A stretch of DNA of 64,000 bases from the NCBI RefSeq assembly GCF_041276405.1, contig NZ_JBGGGT010000002.1:4131928-4195927 (forward strand), written 5' to 3'. The DNA comes from Microvirga sp. TS319 (lineage in GTDB: Bacteria > Pseudomonadota > Alphaproteobacteria > Rhizobiales > Beijerinckiaceae). Every line of letters starts with the position of its first letter. Position 1 is the first letter of the stretch. The notes beneath the pieces are model-generated. The model ran no database searches, was not told the DNA's origin, and worked only from the letters and a program-made list of their open reading frames with translations. Both the position numbers and the translations under genes were made by a program. Shown piece by piece: positions 1 through 12,045 of the stretch.

Positions 1-146
1 AAACCGGGCGACGCCATCCCGGCCGTTCTCCCCTCCCCCATTCGGCTTGAGAGAAAGCGGGATCTATCGGGCGGCTCGATCGTTCTAACCAGAGGATCAC
101 TCCGGCCCGCGGGACCATTGTCGTCGCCGTGCACGGGGAGCCCCTC

Positions 147-545
147 ATGACTGCCGTGCCCATCGCCCGGTCTTTAGGCCCACGCCCAAGGTCCATCGCG
201 CTGCCGGTGCTCGCCGGATGGCTCTTCGCGATCGCATGCGGCGGCACCGCCTTCGCCCAGGGACAGGAAAGCACCACCTCGACCCAGGCCCCGCATACGA
301 GCCCGCATCCGGTTCCTCTTCTTTCCACGGAGGATGTGACTTCGGTGCCGTCCGGAAATCCCATTCAGGGCCAGCCGCTGCCGCAGGAGATGCGCCCGCG
401 CGCGCCGGACGCCCTCGGCATGACGGGTCCCGTGGCGATCCCGCAGATCCAGCTCGCCTGCGATACCATTCAGGACGAAACGGCGCGGACCCGATGCGAG
501 GGCCGCACCGGTCCCGCCGCGCCGCCGAAAGGGCTTTCCGAGTAG
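147..545 (+). CDS. Hypothetical secreted protein, 132 aa
   Basis: I do not recognise this family. The ATG at 147 is preferred over an upstream in-frame GTG (129) because GGGGAG sits 6 nt before it. Residues 1-37 look like an N-region with arginines, a hydrophobic stretch (SIALPVLAGWLFAIA) and an AFA cleavage site, so export to the periplasm is likely. The mature part is proline/threonine rich and low in structure, with two cysteines near the C-terminus. It lies 40 bp upstream of the dehydrogenase small-subunit gene on the same strand and may be co-transcribed with that operon, but nothing in the protein indicates an enzymatic role. Confidence 0.6.
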   Translation: MTAVPIARSLGPRPRSIALPVLAGWLFAIACGGTAFAQGQESTTSTQAPHTSPHPVPLLSTEDVTSVPSGNPIQGQPLPQEMRPRAPDALGMTGPVAIPQIQLACDTIQDETARTRCEGRTGPAAPPKGLSE

Positions 546-585
546 CGCATATCGACGTCCAGGCCGTTCCGACACGGAGCCGAGC

Positions 586-1386
586 ATGAGCGAAATTTCC
601 CGCCGCAACCTCTTCCGCGCAGCCGGCGTGCTCGGCGCAAGCGCCGCCATTCCGGCGGAGCTTCGGGCCGAGGCCCGGCAAAGCCGGCCCTCCCCTGCGG
701 CGCGACAGCAGGCACATCCCAAGCCTGCCGCGCGCGCTCCCTACCGGTTCTTCAACACCCTCGAGGCTGCTTTCATCGAGGCCGCCGTCGACAGGCTGAT
801 CCCGCCCGATTCCCAATGGACCGGCGCCGTGGGAGCGGGCGTGCCGGGCTATATCGATCTTCAGCTCGCCGGTGCCTACGGGCAGGGTGCGCGCCTCTAC
901 CGGTCGGGCCCGTGGGATACGGGCCTGCCGAGCCAGGGCTATCAGCTCGCGCTGACGCCGGCGCAGCTCTACCGCACCGCCATCGCGAGCCTGGACCGGC
1001 AGCTGAAGCAGCACGTCTCCTCCGGCGCGAAGAACGCGCCCGCTTTTGCCCGCCTTAGCTCCGACGATCAGGACGGCGTGCTGCGTGATCTCGAAGCCGG
1101 CAAGATGGATCTGTCCGGCATTCCGTCGGCCGTGTTCTTCGAGACCCTTCTCGCCAACACGATCGAGGGTTTCTTCTCCGATCCCATGTATGGCGGCAAC
1201 CGCGACATGGTGGGCTGGCGCATGATCGGTTTCCCCGGCGCCTATGCCACCTATCTCGGCATCTACACCAATCATGGCGAGCGCTTCACGCGCGAGCCGA
1301 TGTCGATCGCACAATCGCCGCAAGAGCATCACCCCATGCCCGGAGGATTGCCTCCGTTCGACAGCGGAGTGCAACGCCGTGGCTAG
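586..1386 (+). CDS. Gluconate 2-dehydrogenase subunit 3-like (gamma) protein, Tat-exported
   Basis: This is the small subunit of a membrane/periplasmic FAD-dependent sugar or gluconate dehydrogenase (gluconate_2-dh3 family). The N-terminus carries a twin-arginine motif, SRRNLFR, followed by a hydrophobic stretch ending in AIPAELRA, so it should cross via Tat, typically carrying the cofactor-loaded large subunit with it. The body has the family's YRFFNTLEAAFIEAAVDRLIP start and a central conserved helical region. GGAG lies 6 nt before the ATG. Its stop overlaps the GTG start of the GMC subunit by 8 nt, which suggests translational coupling. The subunit order gamma-alpha-cytochrome fits known three-component dehydrogenases. 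Substrate cannot be told from sequence. Confidence 0.85.
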   Translation: MSEISRRNLFRAAGVLGASAAIPAELRAEARQSRPSPAARQQAHPKPAARAPYRFFNTLEAAFIEAAVDRLIPPDSQWTGAVGAGVPGYIDLQLAGAYGQGARLYRSGPWDTGLPSQGYQLALTPAQLYRTAIASLDRQLKQHVSSGAKNAPAFARLSSDDQDGVLRDLEAGKMDLSGIPSAVFFETLLANTIEGFFSDPMYGGNRDMVGWRMIGFPGAYATYLGIYTNHGERFTREPMSIAQSPQEHHPMPGGLPPFDSGVQRRG

Positions 1387-3151
1387 AACCCTTCCTTCCG
1401 TCGATGTGGTGTTCGTCGGTATGGGCTTCACGGCCGCCATCATCGCCCGCGAACTCAAGGACAGCAGCGTCAAGATGGTGGGCCTGGAGCGGGGCCGGGC
1501 GCGCAACACCGTCCCGGACTTCCAAAGTCCGAGCATGCATGACGAACTCGCCTTCGCCGTGCGTCACGGTCTCATGCAGGATCTCTCCCAGGAGACCGTG
1601 ACCTTCAGGAACACGCCGGACCAGAAGGCTCTGCCCATGCGCCAGCTCGGCTCGTTCCTGCCCGGAACCGATCTCGGCGGCGCGGGCGTGCACTGGAACG
1701 GGCAGACATTCCGGTTTCAGCCGGAAGACTTCCGGCTGCGCAGCCATCATGAGGAGCGCTACGGCCGCGACATCATCGCGGAGGAGCTGACGATCCAGGA
1801 TTGGGGCCTCACCTACGAGGATCTCGAGCCGTATTACGACCGGTTCGAATATCTGCTCGGGGTCGGAGGCTATGCGGGCAATGTCGGCGGCGAGATCAGG
1901 CCCGGGGGCAATCCCTTCGAGGCCAAACGCAGCCGCGACTATCCGAATCCGCCGACGGCCCCCGCCTATCTCGGCGTGCTCTTCGCAAAAGCCGCGATGG
2001 AGCTCGGCTACAGCCCCTATCAGGTGCCCAGCTCCAACATGACGCGCGCCTACACCAATCCCGAAGGCGTGCGGCTCGAGCCCTGCATGGTGTGCGGTTA
2101 CTGCGAGCGTTTCGGCTGCGAGCACTTCGCGAAATCGAGCCCCCAGACGACGCTGCTGCCGGTGGTGCTGCAGCAGCCGAATTTCGCGTTGCGCACGAAC
2201 GCCCATGTGACGCGGGTCAACCTGACGCCGGACGGCAAGCACGCGACGGGCGTCACCTACATCGATCTCGCGACCGGGCAGGAGACCATCCAGCCCGCCG
2301 AGCTCGTGGTGCTTTCGGCTTTCGCTTTCCACAATCCGCGACTGATGCTGCTCTCCGGCATCGGCAAGTCTTACGACCCGTCCACGGGCGAGGGCAATGT
2401 CGGGCGCAACTATGCCTATCAGACCATGGGTTCCGTGTCGCTGTTCTACGACGAGGATGTCGAGCTCAACCAGTTCATGGGCGCGGGCGCGTTGGGCACC
2501 GTGATCTCCGATTACGTGAGCGACAATTTCGATCACTCGAAACTCGGCTTCATCGGCGGCGCCTATATCTGCGCCTACACCACGGGCGCGAGGCCGATCG
2601 AGTATCATCCCGTTCCGCCGGGAACGCCGCGATGGGGGCTCGCCTGGAAGCAGGCCGTCGCCCGGTACTACAACCATACGGGCGGCCTGCAGGTGCACGG
2701 TCAATCCTGCGCGCGGCGGACGAACTACGTCGATCTCGACCCCACCTACAAGGATGCGTTCGGCCAGCCGCTCCTGCGGATCACGTTCGATTTTCCCGAG
2801 AACGATCTGCGCATGTCCCATTATGTGACGGACCGCGCGGGGGAGATCGCCGAGCGCATGGGCGCATCCCAGGTCGTCGTCAATCCGCGCACCGCACCCT
2901 ATTCGGTAGTGCCCTATCAGACCACCCACAACACGGGCGGAGCGATCATGGGAGCGGACCCGAAGACGAGCGCCTGCAACCGCTACGGACAAAGCTGGGA
3001 CGTGCCGAACGTGTTCGTGACTGGCACGGCCCTGTTCCCGCAGAACGCGTCCTACAATCCAACCGACACGGTCGGAGCTCTCGCCTATTGGACGGCCGAC
3101 GCGATCAAGACCCGCTATCTCTCCTCCCCTGCTCCGCTGGTGCAGCCATGA
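1379..3151 (+). CDS. GMC family FAD-dependent dehydrogenase, large subunit, with cysteine cluster
   Basis: 590-residue flavoprotein of the glucose-methanol-choline family, probably oxidising a sugar, sugar acid or alcohol and passing electrons to the cytochrome encoded next. The Rossmann FAD motif is near the N-terminus (VDVVFVGMGFTAAIIARELK). The C-terminal active-site pair is His517 (TTHNTGG) and Asn560 (SYNPTDT). A cysteine group Cys236, Cys239, Cys242, Cys247 lies mid-protein, like the extra Fe-S cluster region of FAD-glucose dehydrogenase alpha subunits. The start is taken as GTG 1379: a longer reading frame exists, but its first 45 codons overlap the previous gene and are not family-like. 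It lacks its own signal peptide, so co-export with the Tat-bearing small subunit is inferred. Confidence 0.88.
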   Translation: MARTLPSVDVVFVGMGFTAAIIARELKDSSVKMVGLERGRARNTVPDFQSPSMHDELAFAVRHGLMQDLSQETVTFRNTPDQKALPMRQLGSFLPGTDLGGAGVHWNGQTFRFQPEDFRLRSHHEERYGRDIIAEELTIQDWGLTYEDLEPYYDRFEYLLGVGGYAGNVGGEIRPGGNPFEAKRSRDYPNPPTAPAYLGVLFAKAAMELGYSPYQVPSSNMTRAYTNPEGVRLEPCMVCGYCERFGCEHFAKSSPQTTLLPVVLQQPNFALRTNAHVTRVNLTPDGKHATGVTYIDLATGQETIQPAELVVLSAFAFHNPRLMLLSGIGKSYDPSTGEGNVGRNYAYQTMGSVSLFYDEDVELNQFMGAGALGTVISDYVSDNFDHSKLGFIGGAYICAYTTGARPIEYHPVPPGTPRWGLAWKQAVARYYNHTGGLQVHGQSCARRTNYVDLDPTYKDAFGQPLLRITFDFPENDLRMSHYVTDRAGEIAERMGASQVVVNPRTAPYSVVPYQTTHNTGGAIMGADPKTSACNRYGQSWDVPNVFVTGTALFPQNASYNPTDTVGALAYWTADAIKTRYLSSPAPLVQP

Positions 3152-3837
3152 GACCGGTGCTCCTTGCCAGCGTCGCCGCGACGGCCTGCCTGTCGGTCGC
3201 GAGCGGTGCCCGCGCCCAGGCTCCGTCGGCTCCCGACTCGCAGCGCGGCGCCACTCTGGCCGCTCAAGGCAATCCGAACGGGGCCGCGCCCTGCAGCCAA
3301 TGTCACGGCCAGTCCGGCGAAGGCAATCCGACCGGACCCTTCCCGCGGCTGACCGGCCAGTCGGCCGCCTATCTCTACAAGCAGCTGCAGAACTATACCG
3401 ACGGATCGCGGCCCAGCGATATCATGACGCCGATCGCGCAGGCGCTCTCCGAGCAGGAAAGACTGGATGCGGCGGCCTATTACGCAGGGCTCCCGAGTCA
3501 ATGGGCGGCTCCGAGCGAGCTGCGCCCCGAAGTGGCGAGGCGCGGGCGCGATCTTGCGCTGAGGGGCATTCCCTCCATCGGAAATGGCGAAGTCGGCGTG
3601 CAGGCCTGCGGCAATTGTCATGGACCGGATGGCATCGGGGAAACTCCCGTCTATCCCGAACTCGGCGGCCAATGGGCCGGGTATGCGTCGGGGCAGCTCT
3701 CGGCCTTCAAGTCGGGACTACGCAAGAACGACCTGTCCGCCGTCATGCGGGAGATCGCCGGCAAACTCAGCTCCGACGACATCGATGCGGTGTCGCGCTA
3801 CTACGAAAGCATCCGCCCGCGCGAGACCACGCACTAA
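3148..3837 (+). CDS. Diheme cytochrome c (c4-like), electron acceptor of the dehydrogenase
   Basis: 229-residue periplasmic cytochrome with two class I heme domains. Residues 1-23 form a Sec signal peptide ending in GARAQ. The heme-binding motifs are CSQCH at 49-53 and CGNCH at 154-158, with likely axial methionines after each. Length and two-domain repeat resemble cytochrome c4 or the cytochrome subunits of periplasmic dehydrogenases, not the three-heme gluconate dehydrogenase cytochrome. The ATG overlaps the GMC stop codon (ATGA), so it is translationally coupled. It presumably takes electrons from the flavoprotein and delivers them to a terminal oxidase or quinone. The following tandem repeat at 3911-3950 separates it from the convergent hydrolase gene. 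Confidence 0.88.
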   Translation: MRPVLLASVAATACLSVASGARAQAPSAPDSQRGATLAAQGNPNGAAPCSQCHGQSGEGNPTGPFPRLTGQSAAYLYKQLQNYTDGSRPSDIMTPIAQALSEQERLDAAAYYAGLPSQWAAPSELRPEVARRGRDLALRGIPSIGNGEVGVQACGNCHGPDGIGETPVYPELGGQWAGYASGQLSAFKSGLRKNDLSAVMREIAGKLSSDDIDAVSRYYESIRPRETTH

Positions 3838-3910
3838 TCCGTCGCTCGCGAGAAAGGGCTTGCGTAGGCCAGTGCATGTCCGTCCCGGATCGCCCAACGG
3901 ATGGCCCAGA

Positions 3911-3950
3911 ACCTATTCGCCAGGACCTATTCGCCGGGACCTATTCGGCC
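3911..3950. repeat. 14-bp tandem repeat, about 2.9 copies
   Basis: Units beginning ACCTATTCGCC start at 3911, 3925 and 3939. The first two differ at one base and the third is truncated and diverged. The array lies between the convergent cytochrome and hydrolase genes and covers the last few bases, including the stop, of the hydrolase. It belongs to a set of short tandem duplications seen elsewhere in the window. Confidence 0.8.
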
Positions 3951-5161
3951 GCCATCGGCCGGCTTGCGCGTCGTCCATGCCTGTCCGCACGGGACAGGAC
4001 GGCATGGTGCAGCCGGTCGAGGTGACGCACGGATTGCAGCGCCTCCAGCATGGGTCCGCAGATCAGCCGCTCTCCGCAGGGGTCGCGGTGGCACACCGGA
4101 TCCCAGAGGCCCATCGGCGTCCAGATGTCGGGATCGTGCCATTCCGGCATGCCGAGGATCGGATAAAGACATACGCCCCGGATCGGAACACGTTCGCGCA
4201 GAAGAGCTTCCGATTCCTTCGCGACTTCGTGCAGCCATCGGCCCCGATTGTCGCCGATATGGCTGGTTTCCGTGATCATCATCTCTCCCCCGTAACGGTC
4301 GGAGACTGAACGAACGAGATCACTCAAGGACCAGCGCCGGGGATCGTCGTCGGCGAGCGGCGGGTTCACGCCGTCCTCTCGCGCGAGCCCGCCCCATTCC
4401 CACTGATTCGTCCAATAATAGTTGATGCCCACGACATCGAGATGCGCGCGGCTGCCGCCGAGTTCGGGTAGGAGCGTCCCGCACAGCATGTCCCAGCTCT
4501 GGAAGACGAGACGCTCGTTGAAGTCGCGCACCTCGTCTTCCAGCTGCGGGCGACCGGGAGGGCAGGCCACTCGGCACAGGGGATCGACATTGACCATGCG
4601 GGCCCCGGGACACGCGGCCCACAGGGCATCGATGCCCTCGATCGCGGCGCGCGCGAGCGCGACCTTCAGCTCCCAGCCGCGCCCTGTCACGTGAGGGGCA
4701 AAAAGCCCCTTCTCGCCCCCAGCATAGGCCATGAACGAGGGTTCGTTCACCGGCGTGAAGGCGCAGACGCCCTCCGTCCGTTCGGCGACGTAGCGACCGA
4801 TGGCGTAGCAGTAATCGGCGAAACGCCCCGGAAAATCCTTGCCCAGGGGATCGAGCCCCTGCGGATAGCCGTAATGGAAGAGATCCCAGATCACCTCGAC
4901 GCCATGGCGGCGCGCCGCCTCGACGAAAGGCTCGACCGTCGAAAAGTCGTATCGTCCCTTACCCCGATGCCCCTTGCCCCGATCGACAAGCGGCCACCGG
5001 ATGGTCTCGCGCGCGCCATGAAGGCCGAGTGCCGAAAGCTGCCGGTAATCCTCGTCGACGGTTCTGTCGTGCCCCGTCGCGACGACCTGATCGAACCAGT
5101 GCCCATGACGGTTGTAGCCGGTCGATCCCTCGAAGCCGGCCAGAAAGAAGCTGCGAAACAC
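3941..5161 (-). CDS. Glycoside hydrolase family 1-like protein (beta-glucosidase-like), 406 aa
   Basis: Clan GH-A TIM-barrel hydrolase, likely acting on beta-linked glycosides in the cytoplasm since no signal peptide is visible. The acid/base motif is N139-E140-P141 (FTPVNEPS) and the nucleophile is probably Glu298 in MITETSH. INYYWTNQWEW resembles the substrate-site stretch of GH1 enzymes. At 406 residues it is shorter than typical GH1 (about 450), so exact family assignment is tentative. The stop codon lies inside a 14-bp tandem repeat. RGKGHRGKG near residue 61 reflects another small duplication in the DNA. It is 19 bp downstream of a second GH1-like gene in the same direction, so the two likely share a transcript. 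Confidence 0.8.
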   Translation of the reverse strand: MFRSFFLAGFEGSTGYNRHGHWFDQVVATGHDRTVDEDYRQLSALGLHGARETIRWPLVDRGKGHRGKGRYDFSTVEPFVEAARRHGVEVIWDLFHYGYPQGLDPLGKDFPGRFADYCYAIGRYVAERTEGVCAFTPVNEPSFMAYAGGEKGLFAPHVTGRGWELKVALARAAIEGIDALWAACPGARMVNVDPLCRVACPPGRPQLEDEVRDFNERLVFQSWDMLCGTLLPELGGSRAHLDVVGINYYWTNQWEWGGLAREDGVNPPLADDDPRRWSLSDLVRSVSDRYGGEMMITETSHIGDNRGRWLHEVAKESEALLRERVPIRGVCLYPILGMPEWHDPDIWTPMGLWDPVCHRDPCGERLICGPMLEALQSVRHLDRLHHAVLSRADRHGRRASRPMAAE

Positions 5162-5180
5162 CCTGCCGTCCCCCTTTTCC

Positions 5181-6494
5181 TCATCCCGACGCGGCTACGG
5201 GAGCCAAAGCGGAAGCCAGCATGCCGACGGCATCCGATCCGCCCTTCGCGAGATTTCGATAGGCCACCATTGCAGGCGTCGGCACCCGGCGCAGAGGATC
5301 CTCCTCGTCCGGAACGATGTCCCACAATCCCATCGGGGCCAGATGGTCCGTCACCGGGCGCCGCCCCTGGCGATAGGCCCAGGTGACGAGGGAGAACATC
5401 GGCCACCAGGTATATCCCACGAGCGGAATGCCCTCGGCGCGCAGCTGCCGCGTGGCCGCGACCGAACGCTCGAGCCAGTCGAGCCGACGGCGCAGGGAGC
5501 CCATGGATGCGGTCTCCGAGATCATCAGCGGGACCCCGTAACGCTCATGGTAGAGACGTCCGAGACGGGTGATGAGATCGGCGCCCGCGTAGGGCATGCG
5601 GATGCGAAAGCGCCCCCCGGCATCCCGCAGAAGCTTTTTCTGCGTGAACATCGGGTAGAGATTCATGCCGATGACCGGAAGCGGGACGGCGCGATCGCGA
5701 AACCAGGCGAGTTCGGTCTCGCGCGCGCCGTTCTTCAGGAGCCAGGACCACAGCGGATGATGCTCGTCGATCCGTCCCGAGACGAGGTCGAGGGCCAGGA
5801 AGACGATCTCCTGCCGAAGCCGGGCCTCGTTCTCGAAGAGGGGATCGTCCGTATCGAAGAGATCGGTGGCGTCGACGAAATAGGGGACGATCTCCGGATC
5901 GACCTCCTGCAGCGCCCTCACGGTCTCGACCATTCCCTTGGCGATCGCCAGCATCAGCGCCACGAAGCCGGGCCAGCTGCGCCGGAACGGCGGCCACCAG
6001 CCGAGGCGTCCGCAATACCAGCCCGTGATGCGGGGCTCGTTGAGCGGCGTGTACCAGGTGATGCGTCCGCGGAAGCGCTCCGCGAGGCGTGCCGCGTATT
6101 CGGCGACCAGCTTCGGATAATCGGGATGGAGAAATGCCCCTTTGATCCAGGACGGCAGACCGTAATGGACGAGATCGACCTGAGGCGCGATCCCAAGCTC
6201 GAGCAATCGCTCCAGGGTCTCGTCCGGAAATGTCCAGTCCCAGACGTCCGGCCGGGGCTGGATGCGATGCCAGGGAACCCCGTAGCGGGCGCACGGCACG
6301 CCGAGCTCGGCCACGAGGCCGAGATCGTCGTGCCATCGTTCGTAATGGCCGGTCAGCTCGTATTCGTCGAGCGTCCTGCCGGTCACGGGATGCGGCGCCG
6401 TGATGAAGGTGTCCTCGATGCCGGTGGACCACCAGAATGCGTCGGGCGCGGTCAAGCGGCGGAGTTGAGATCGTGACGGGAGCGCTTGGGTCAT
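5181..6494 (-). CDS. Glycoside hydrolase family 1-like protein, 437 aa
   Basis: Second GH-A clan hydrolase of the pair. Visible catalytic features are N152-E153-P154 (TPLNEPR) as acid/base and Glu327 in MISETAS as nucleophile; DLVHYGLPSW matches the conserved beta-strand of GH1-type barrels. No signal peptide is seen, so a cytoplasmic location is inferred. It is only moderately similar to the downstream 406-aa protein, so this is an old paralogous pair or two specificities, not a recent duplication. It is probably the first gene of a two-gene operon reading away from the GH2 gene at 6973; the 478-bp gap between them should contain both promoters. Confidence 0.8.
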   Translation of the reverse strand: MTQALPSRSQLRRLTAPDAFWWSTGIEDTFITAPHPVTGRTLDEYELTGHYERWHDDLGLVAELGVPCARYGVPWHRIQPRPDVWDWTFPDETLERLLELGIAPQVDLVHYGLPSWIKGAFLHPDYPKLVAEYAARLAERFRGRITWYTPLNEPRITGWYCGRLGWWPPFRRSWPGFVALMLAIAKGMVETVRALQEVDPEIVPYFVDATDLFDTDDPLFENEARLRQEIVFLALDLVSGRIDEHHPLWSWLLKNGARETELAWFRDRAVPLPVIGMNLYPMFTQKKLLRDAGGRFRIRMPYAGADLITRLGRLYHERYGVPLMISETASMGSLRRRLDWLERSVAATRQLRAEGIPLVGYTWWPMFSLVTWAYRQGRRPVTDHLAPMGLWDIVPDEEDPLRRVPTPAMVAYRNLAKGGSDAVGMLASALAPVAASG

Positions 6495-6716
6495 GCCGAG
6501 GCCGTCCCTTGGGCGTCAGTGCTTCCACTGCAGCACAGCGGTTGGGCCGCGGACGAACCTCGGCCGCATGTGATCCAGCTTGAGAAACGACTCCGGCGCG
6601 GGAAAGTTGCACCCGATCCGCCGTTCACGAACCTCCCTCGTCCTTACGCGTTGGTGGGCGACAGGAAGCCGTTCCCGGCGTTCAGCCGCAGGATCCAACC
6701 GCAGGCGAGGCGAGCC

Positions 6717-6944
6717 ATGCCGAACCGGACTGTTTCCTCCCGACCGGCACAGCGGGCCGGTGCCGACCAGGAAGCCCCCGGCGGGGAGGATCGCAACAAG
6801 GAAACGGGGGATGGGACCGTGTTTGCGCGCAAGGCCGGCGCGGCCCCCGACGGGGCGGACCCGCAAGCGCCGCAGCCGAAGCCGCGCTGCCTGAATTTGA
6901 CCACTCCCCCGGCCGACCATCGCACCATGAAGGGCCGGTACTGA
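6717..6944 (+). CDS. Possible small hydrophilic protein, 75 aa
   Basis: Weak call in the 478-bp gap between the divergent hydrolase genes. An ATG at 6717 is preceded by GGCGAGG about 7 nt upstream and opens 75 codons of very polar, Pro/Ala/Asp/Glu-rich sequence with no recognisable motif. It ends 28 bp before the GH2 start. It could be a non-coding stretch that is open by chance because of high GC; overlapping frames are also open here. Nothing else is recognisable in the rest of this gap. Confidence 0.25.
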   Translation: MPNRTVSSRPAQRAGADQEAPGGEDRNKETGDGTVFARKAGAAPDGADPQAPQPKPRCLNLTTPPADHRTMKGRY

Positions 6945-6972
6945 CGGCCCTCGGAAAGACCGAGCAGACGAG

Positions 6973-8847
<1,875 letters not shown>

Positions 8848-11800
8848 TTCGCACTCCGCCGGAGCGTGCTTCCGGTTCCACCCATGCCGGTTCGGGCTCG
8901 GACGCCGGAGCCCTTTTGAACGCATGCGTCAGCCATGTGGAGAACCGGTCGAGATAGAGATAGATCACCGGCGTCGTGAACAGCGTCAGAGCCTGGCTGA
9001 CCACCAGGCCGCCGACCATGGCGTATCCGAGCGGCTGCCGGATCTCGGCGCCGGTGCCTGCGCCGATCATCAGCGGCAGGCCGCTCAGGATCGCCGCCAT
9101 CGTGGTCATCATGATGGGGCGAAACCGTAAGATGCAGGCCCTGCGGATCGCCTCCCTGGGCGAGAGCCCTTCCGCCCGCTCGGCTTCGATGGCGAAGTCG
9201 ACGAGCATGATGCCGTTCTTCTTGACGATTCCGATCAGCAGAATGACGCCGATCAGCGCGATCAGGTTGAAGTCGATGTGGAAGAGCATCAGCGTCGCCA
9301 GCGCGCCGAGGCCCGCTGAGGGCAAGGTGGACAGGATCGTCAGGGGATGGATGTAGCTCTCGTACAGGACACCCAGAATGACATAGATGACCACGAGCGC
9401 GGCCGCGATCAGATACGGCGTGGACTGGGTCGATTGCTGAAAAGCCTGGGCGTTCCCCTGGAAATTTCCGATCAGCGCGCCCGGCGTTCCCAGCTCCTGA
9501 CGGGCCCGGTCGATCGCCGCCGTCGCCTGCCCCAGGGCAATTCCTGGCGCCAGGTTGAAACTGAGGGTGACGGCCGGAAACTGACCCTGGTGGCTGACCG
9601 AGAGAGGAGCGACCGGACGCGTGGTCCACCGCGCCAGAACGGAGAGCGGCACCTGCTGGCCCGTCAGCGGCGAGCGCAGATAGATCTGCTCCAGCGTCTC
9701 CGGTTTGCTCTGCAGCTCGGGCAGGACCTCCAGGATGACATGATAGGAGTTGAGCTGCGTGAAGTATTGCGTCACCTGCCGCTGACCGAAGGCATCGTAG
9801 ATCGTGTCGTCGATCAATTGCGGATCGAATCCGAAGCGGGATGCCTGATCCCTGTCGATTTCGAGGGTCAGCGTGCCTCCGTTCGTCTGCTGATCCGTCG
9901 CGACGTCCTGCAACTCCGGCAGCTGCTTGAACTTTTCGAGGAGCTTCGGAGCCCACTCGTCGAGTTCCGTGAGATTGGCGTCCTGAATCGTGTACTGGTA
10001 CTGGGTTCGCGTCGAGCGCCCGCCGACATTGATGTCCTGAGCCGCCTGCAGGAACAGGGCCCCGCCCTGGACCTTCGCAAGCTGCGGACGCAGGCGGCCG
10101 ATGATCTCCGCGGCGGAAGACTTCCGCTCCGGACGGGGCTTGAGTGCGATGAAGACGCGGCCGTTGTTGAGACTTTGCCCACCTCCCGAGCCGACGAACA
10201 TGGCGACGGTCGCCACGTCGGGATCCTGGGCGATGATTCCGCCGAACGTCTGCTGGATCTGCGACATCTCACGGAACGACACGTTCTGGCTGGCCTCGGA
10301 AATGCCCGTGATGAGACCGGTGTCCTGCTGAGGGAAGAAGCCTTTCGGAATGATGACGTAGAGATAGACCGAGGCCGCCACCGTCGCGAAGAAGACGAGC
10401 ACGGTCAGGATGGAATGCCTGAGGACCCAATCGAGCCCTCGCTCGTAGGCGCGCAAGATACCGTCGAATATCGCCTCCATCAGCATGTAGAGGCGGCCGT
10501 GGCGCGCGTGCTTCTCGTCCTTCAGGAAGCGCGAGGCCAGCATCGGCGCAAGCGTCAGGGACACGAGGGCGGAGATGGCGATGGTCATCGTCACCGTGAC
10601 GGAGAATTCACGGAACAGGCGGCCGATCACGCCTCCCATGAGCAGGAGCGGGATGAAGACGGCCACGAGCGACAGGCTGATCGAGATGATCGTGAAACCG
10701 ATCTCCCCGGCACCCGTGAGCGCCGCCTGCATGGGCGTCATGCCGCCTTCCAGATGACGGACGATATTCTCCGTCATGACGATCGCGTCGTCGACCACGA
10801 AGCCAACCGCGATCGTGAGCGCCATCAGGGACAGATTGTCGAGGCTGTAGCCCAGGATATACATCGTCGCGGCCGTTCCAAGGAGAGCCAGCGGGACCGT
10901 CACGCTTGGAATGATGGTCGCCCAGAGGCTCCTGAGGAACAGGAAGATCACCGTCACCACGAGGGCGATCGTCAGCAAAAGCGTCATCTGCACGTCCGAC
11001 ACCGAGGCGCGGATCGTCTGCGTGCGATCGCTCAGGATATCGACCTTGATGCTCGGCGGCAGCGCGGCCTGAAGGCGTGGCAGCGCGGCTTTGACGCGGT
11101 CGACGGTGTCAATGACGTTGGCGCCCGGCTGCTTGAACACGACCAGGAGAACCGCGCGGCGTCCGTTCGACCACGCGGCTTTCAGCGTATCCTCCGGGCC
11201 GTCCACGGCCTGTCCGATGTCACGGATCCGGATCGGCGCACCGTTGCGATACGCCACGATGACGTCGTTCCACTGCGCCGCAGCGGTCAGCTGGTCGTTG
11301 GTGTAGATCGTAAAGGACCGCGTCTGGCCGTTGATGCTGCCCTTGGGGCTGTCGACGGTGGATACGGCGATCTTGCCCCGCACATCCTCGAGGGAGAGGC
11401 CCTTCGCGGCCAGGCGGGCGGGATCGATCTGTACGCGAACGGCCGGCTTCTGCTCGCCCCCGATATTGACCTGCGCAATCCCCGGCATCTGGCTGATCTG
11501 CTGGGCCAGCTTCGTATCCGCGTTGTCGTCGACCTCGGAGAGGGGCAGCGTGTCCGAACCGACGCCGATGATCAGAATGGGCGCATCGGCAGGATTGACC
11601 TTGCGATAGACGGGGGCGTTCGGCAGGTTCTTCGGAAGCTGGCCGCTCGCCGCATTGATCCCGGCCTGAATATCCTGCGCGGCCGCGTCGATATTGCGAT
11701 CGAGCTCGAACTGAACGGTGATCGCAGTCGTTCCGAGCGTGCTCGTCGAGGTAATCTGCGTGACGCCCGGAATCTGCGAAAATTGCCGTTCAAGCGGCTG

Positions 11801-12045
11801 CGCGACCGAGGACGCCATGGTTTGCGGGCTGGCCCCCGGAAGGGCCGCGCTCACCTGAATGGTGGGGAAATCCACCTGCGGCAAAGGCGCGACCGGCAGG
11901 AAGGGATAGGCGACGGCTCCCACGAAGAGAAGGCCCAGCATGAGGAGCGACGTCCCGATCGGCCTGCGGATGAAGGGACCGGATATGCCGCCGTGGCTGC
12001 GGGAGACGTCCGTTGTACCAGGGCCATGAGCCATGGGTAGCCTCG

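Noticed and set aside
9347..12040. 897-codon plus-strand frame opposite the RND permease
   Set aside because: Highly charged Arg/Asp/His composition typical of antisense GC-rich frames; the permease is intact and recognisable.
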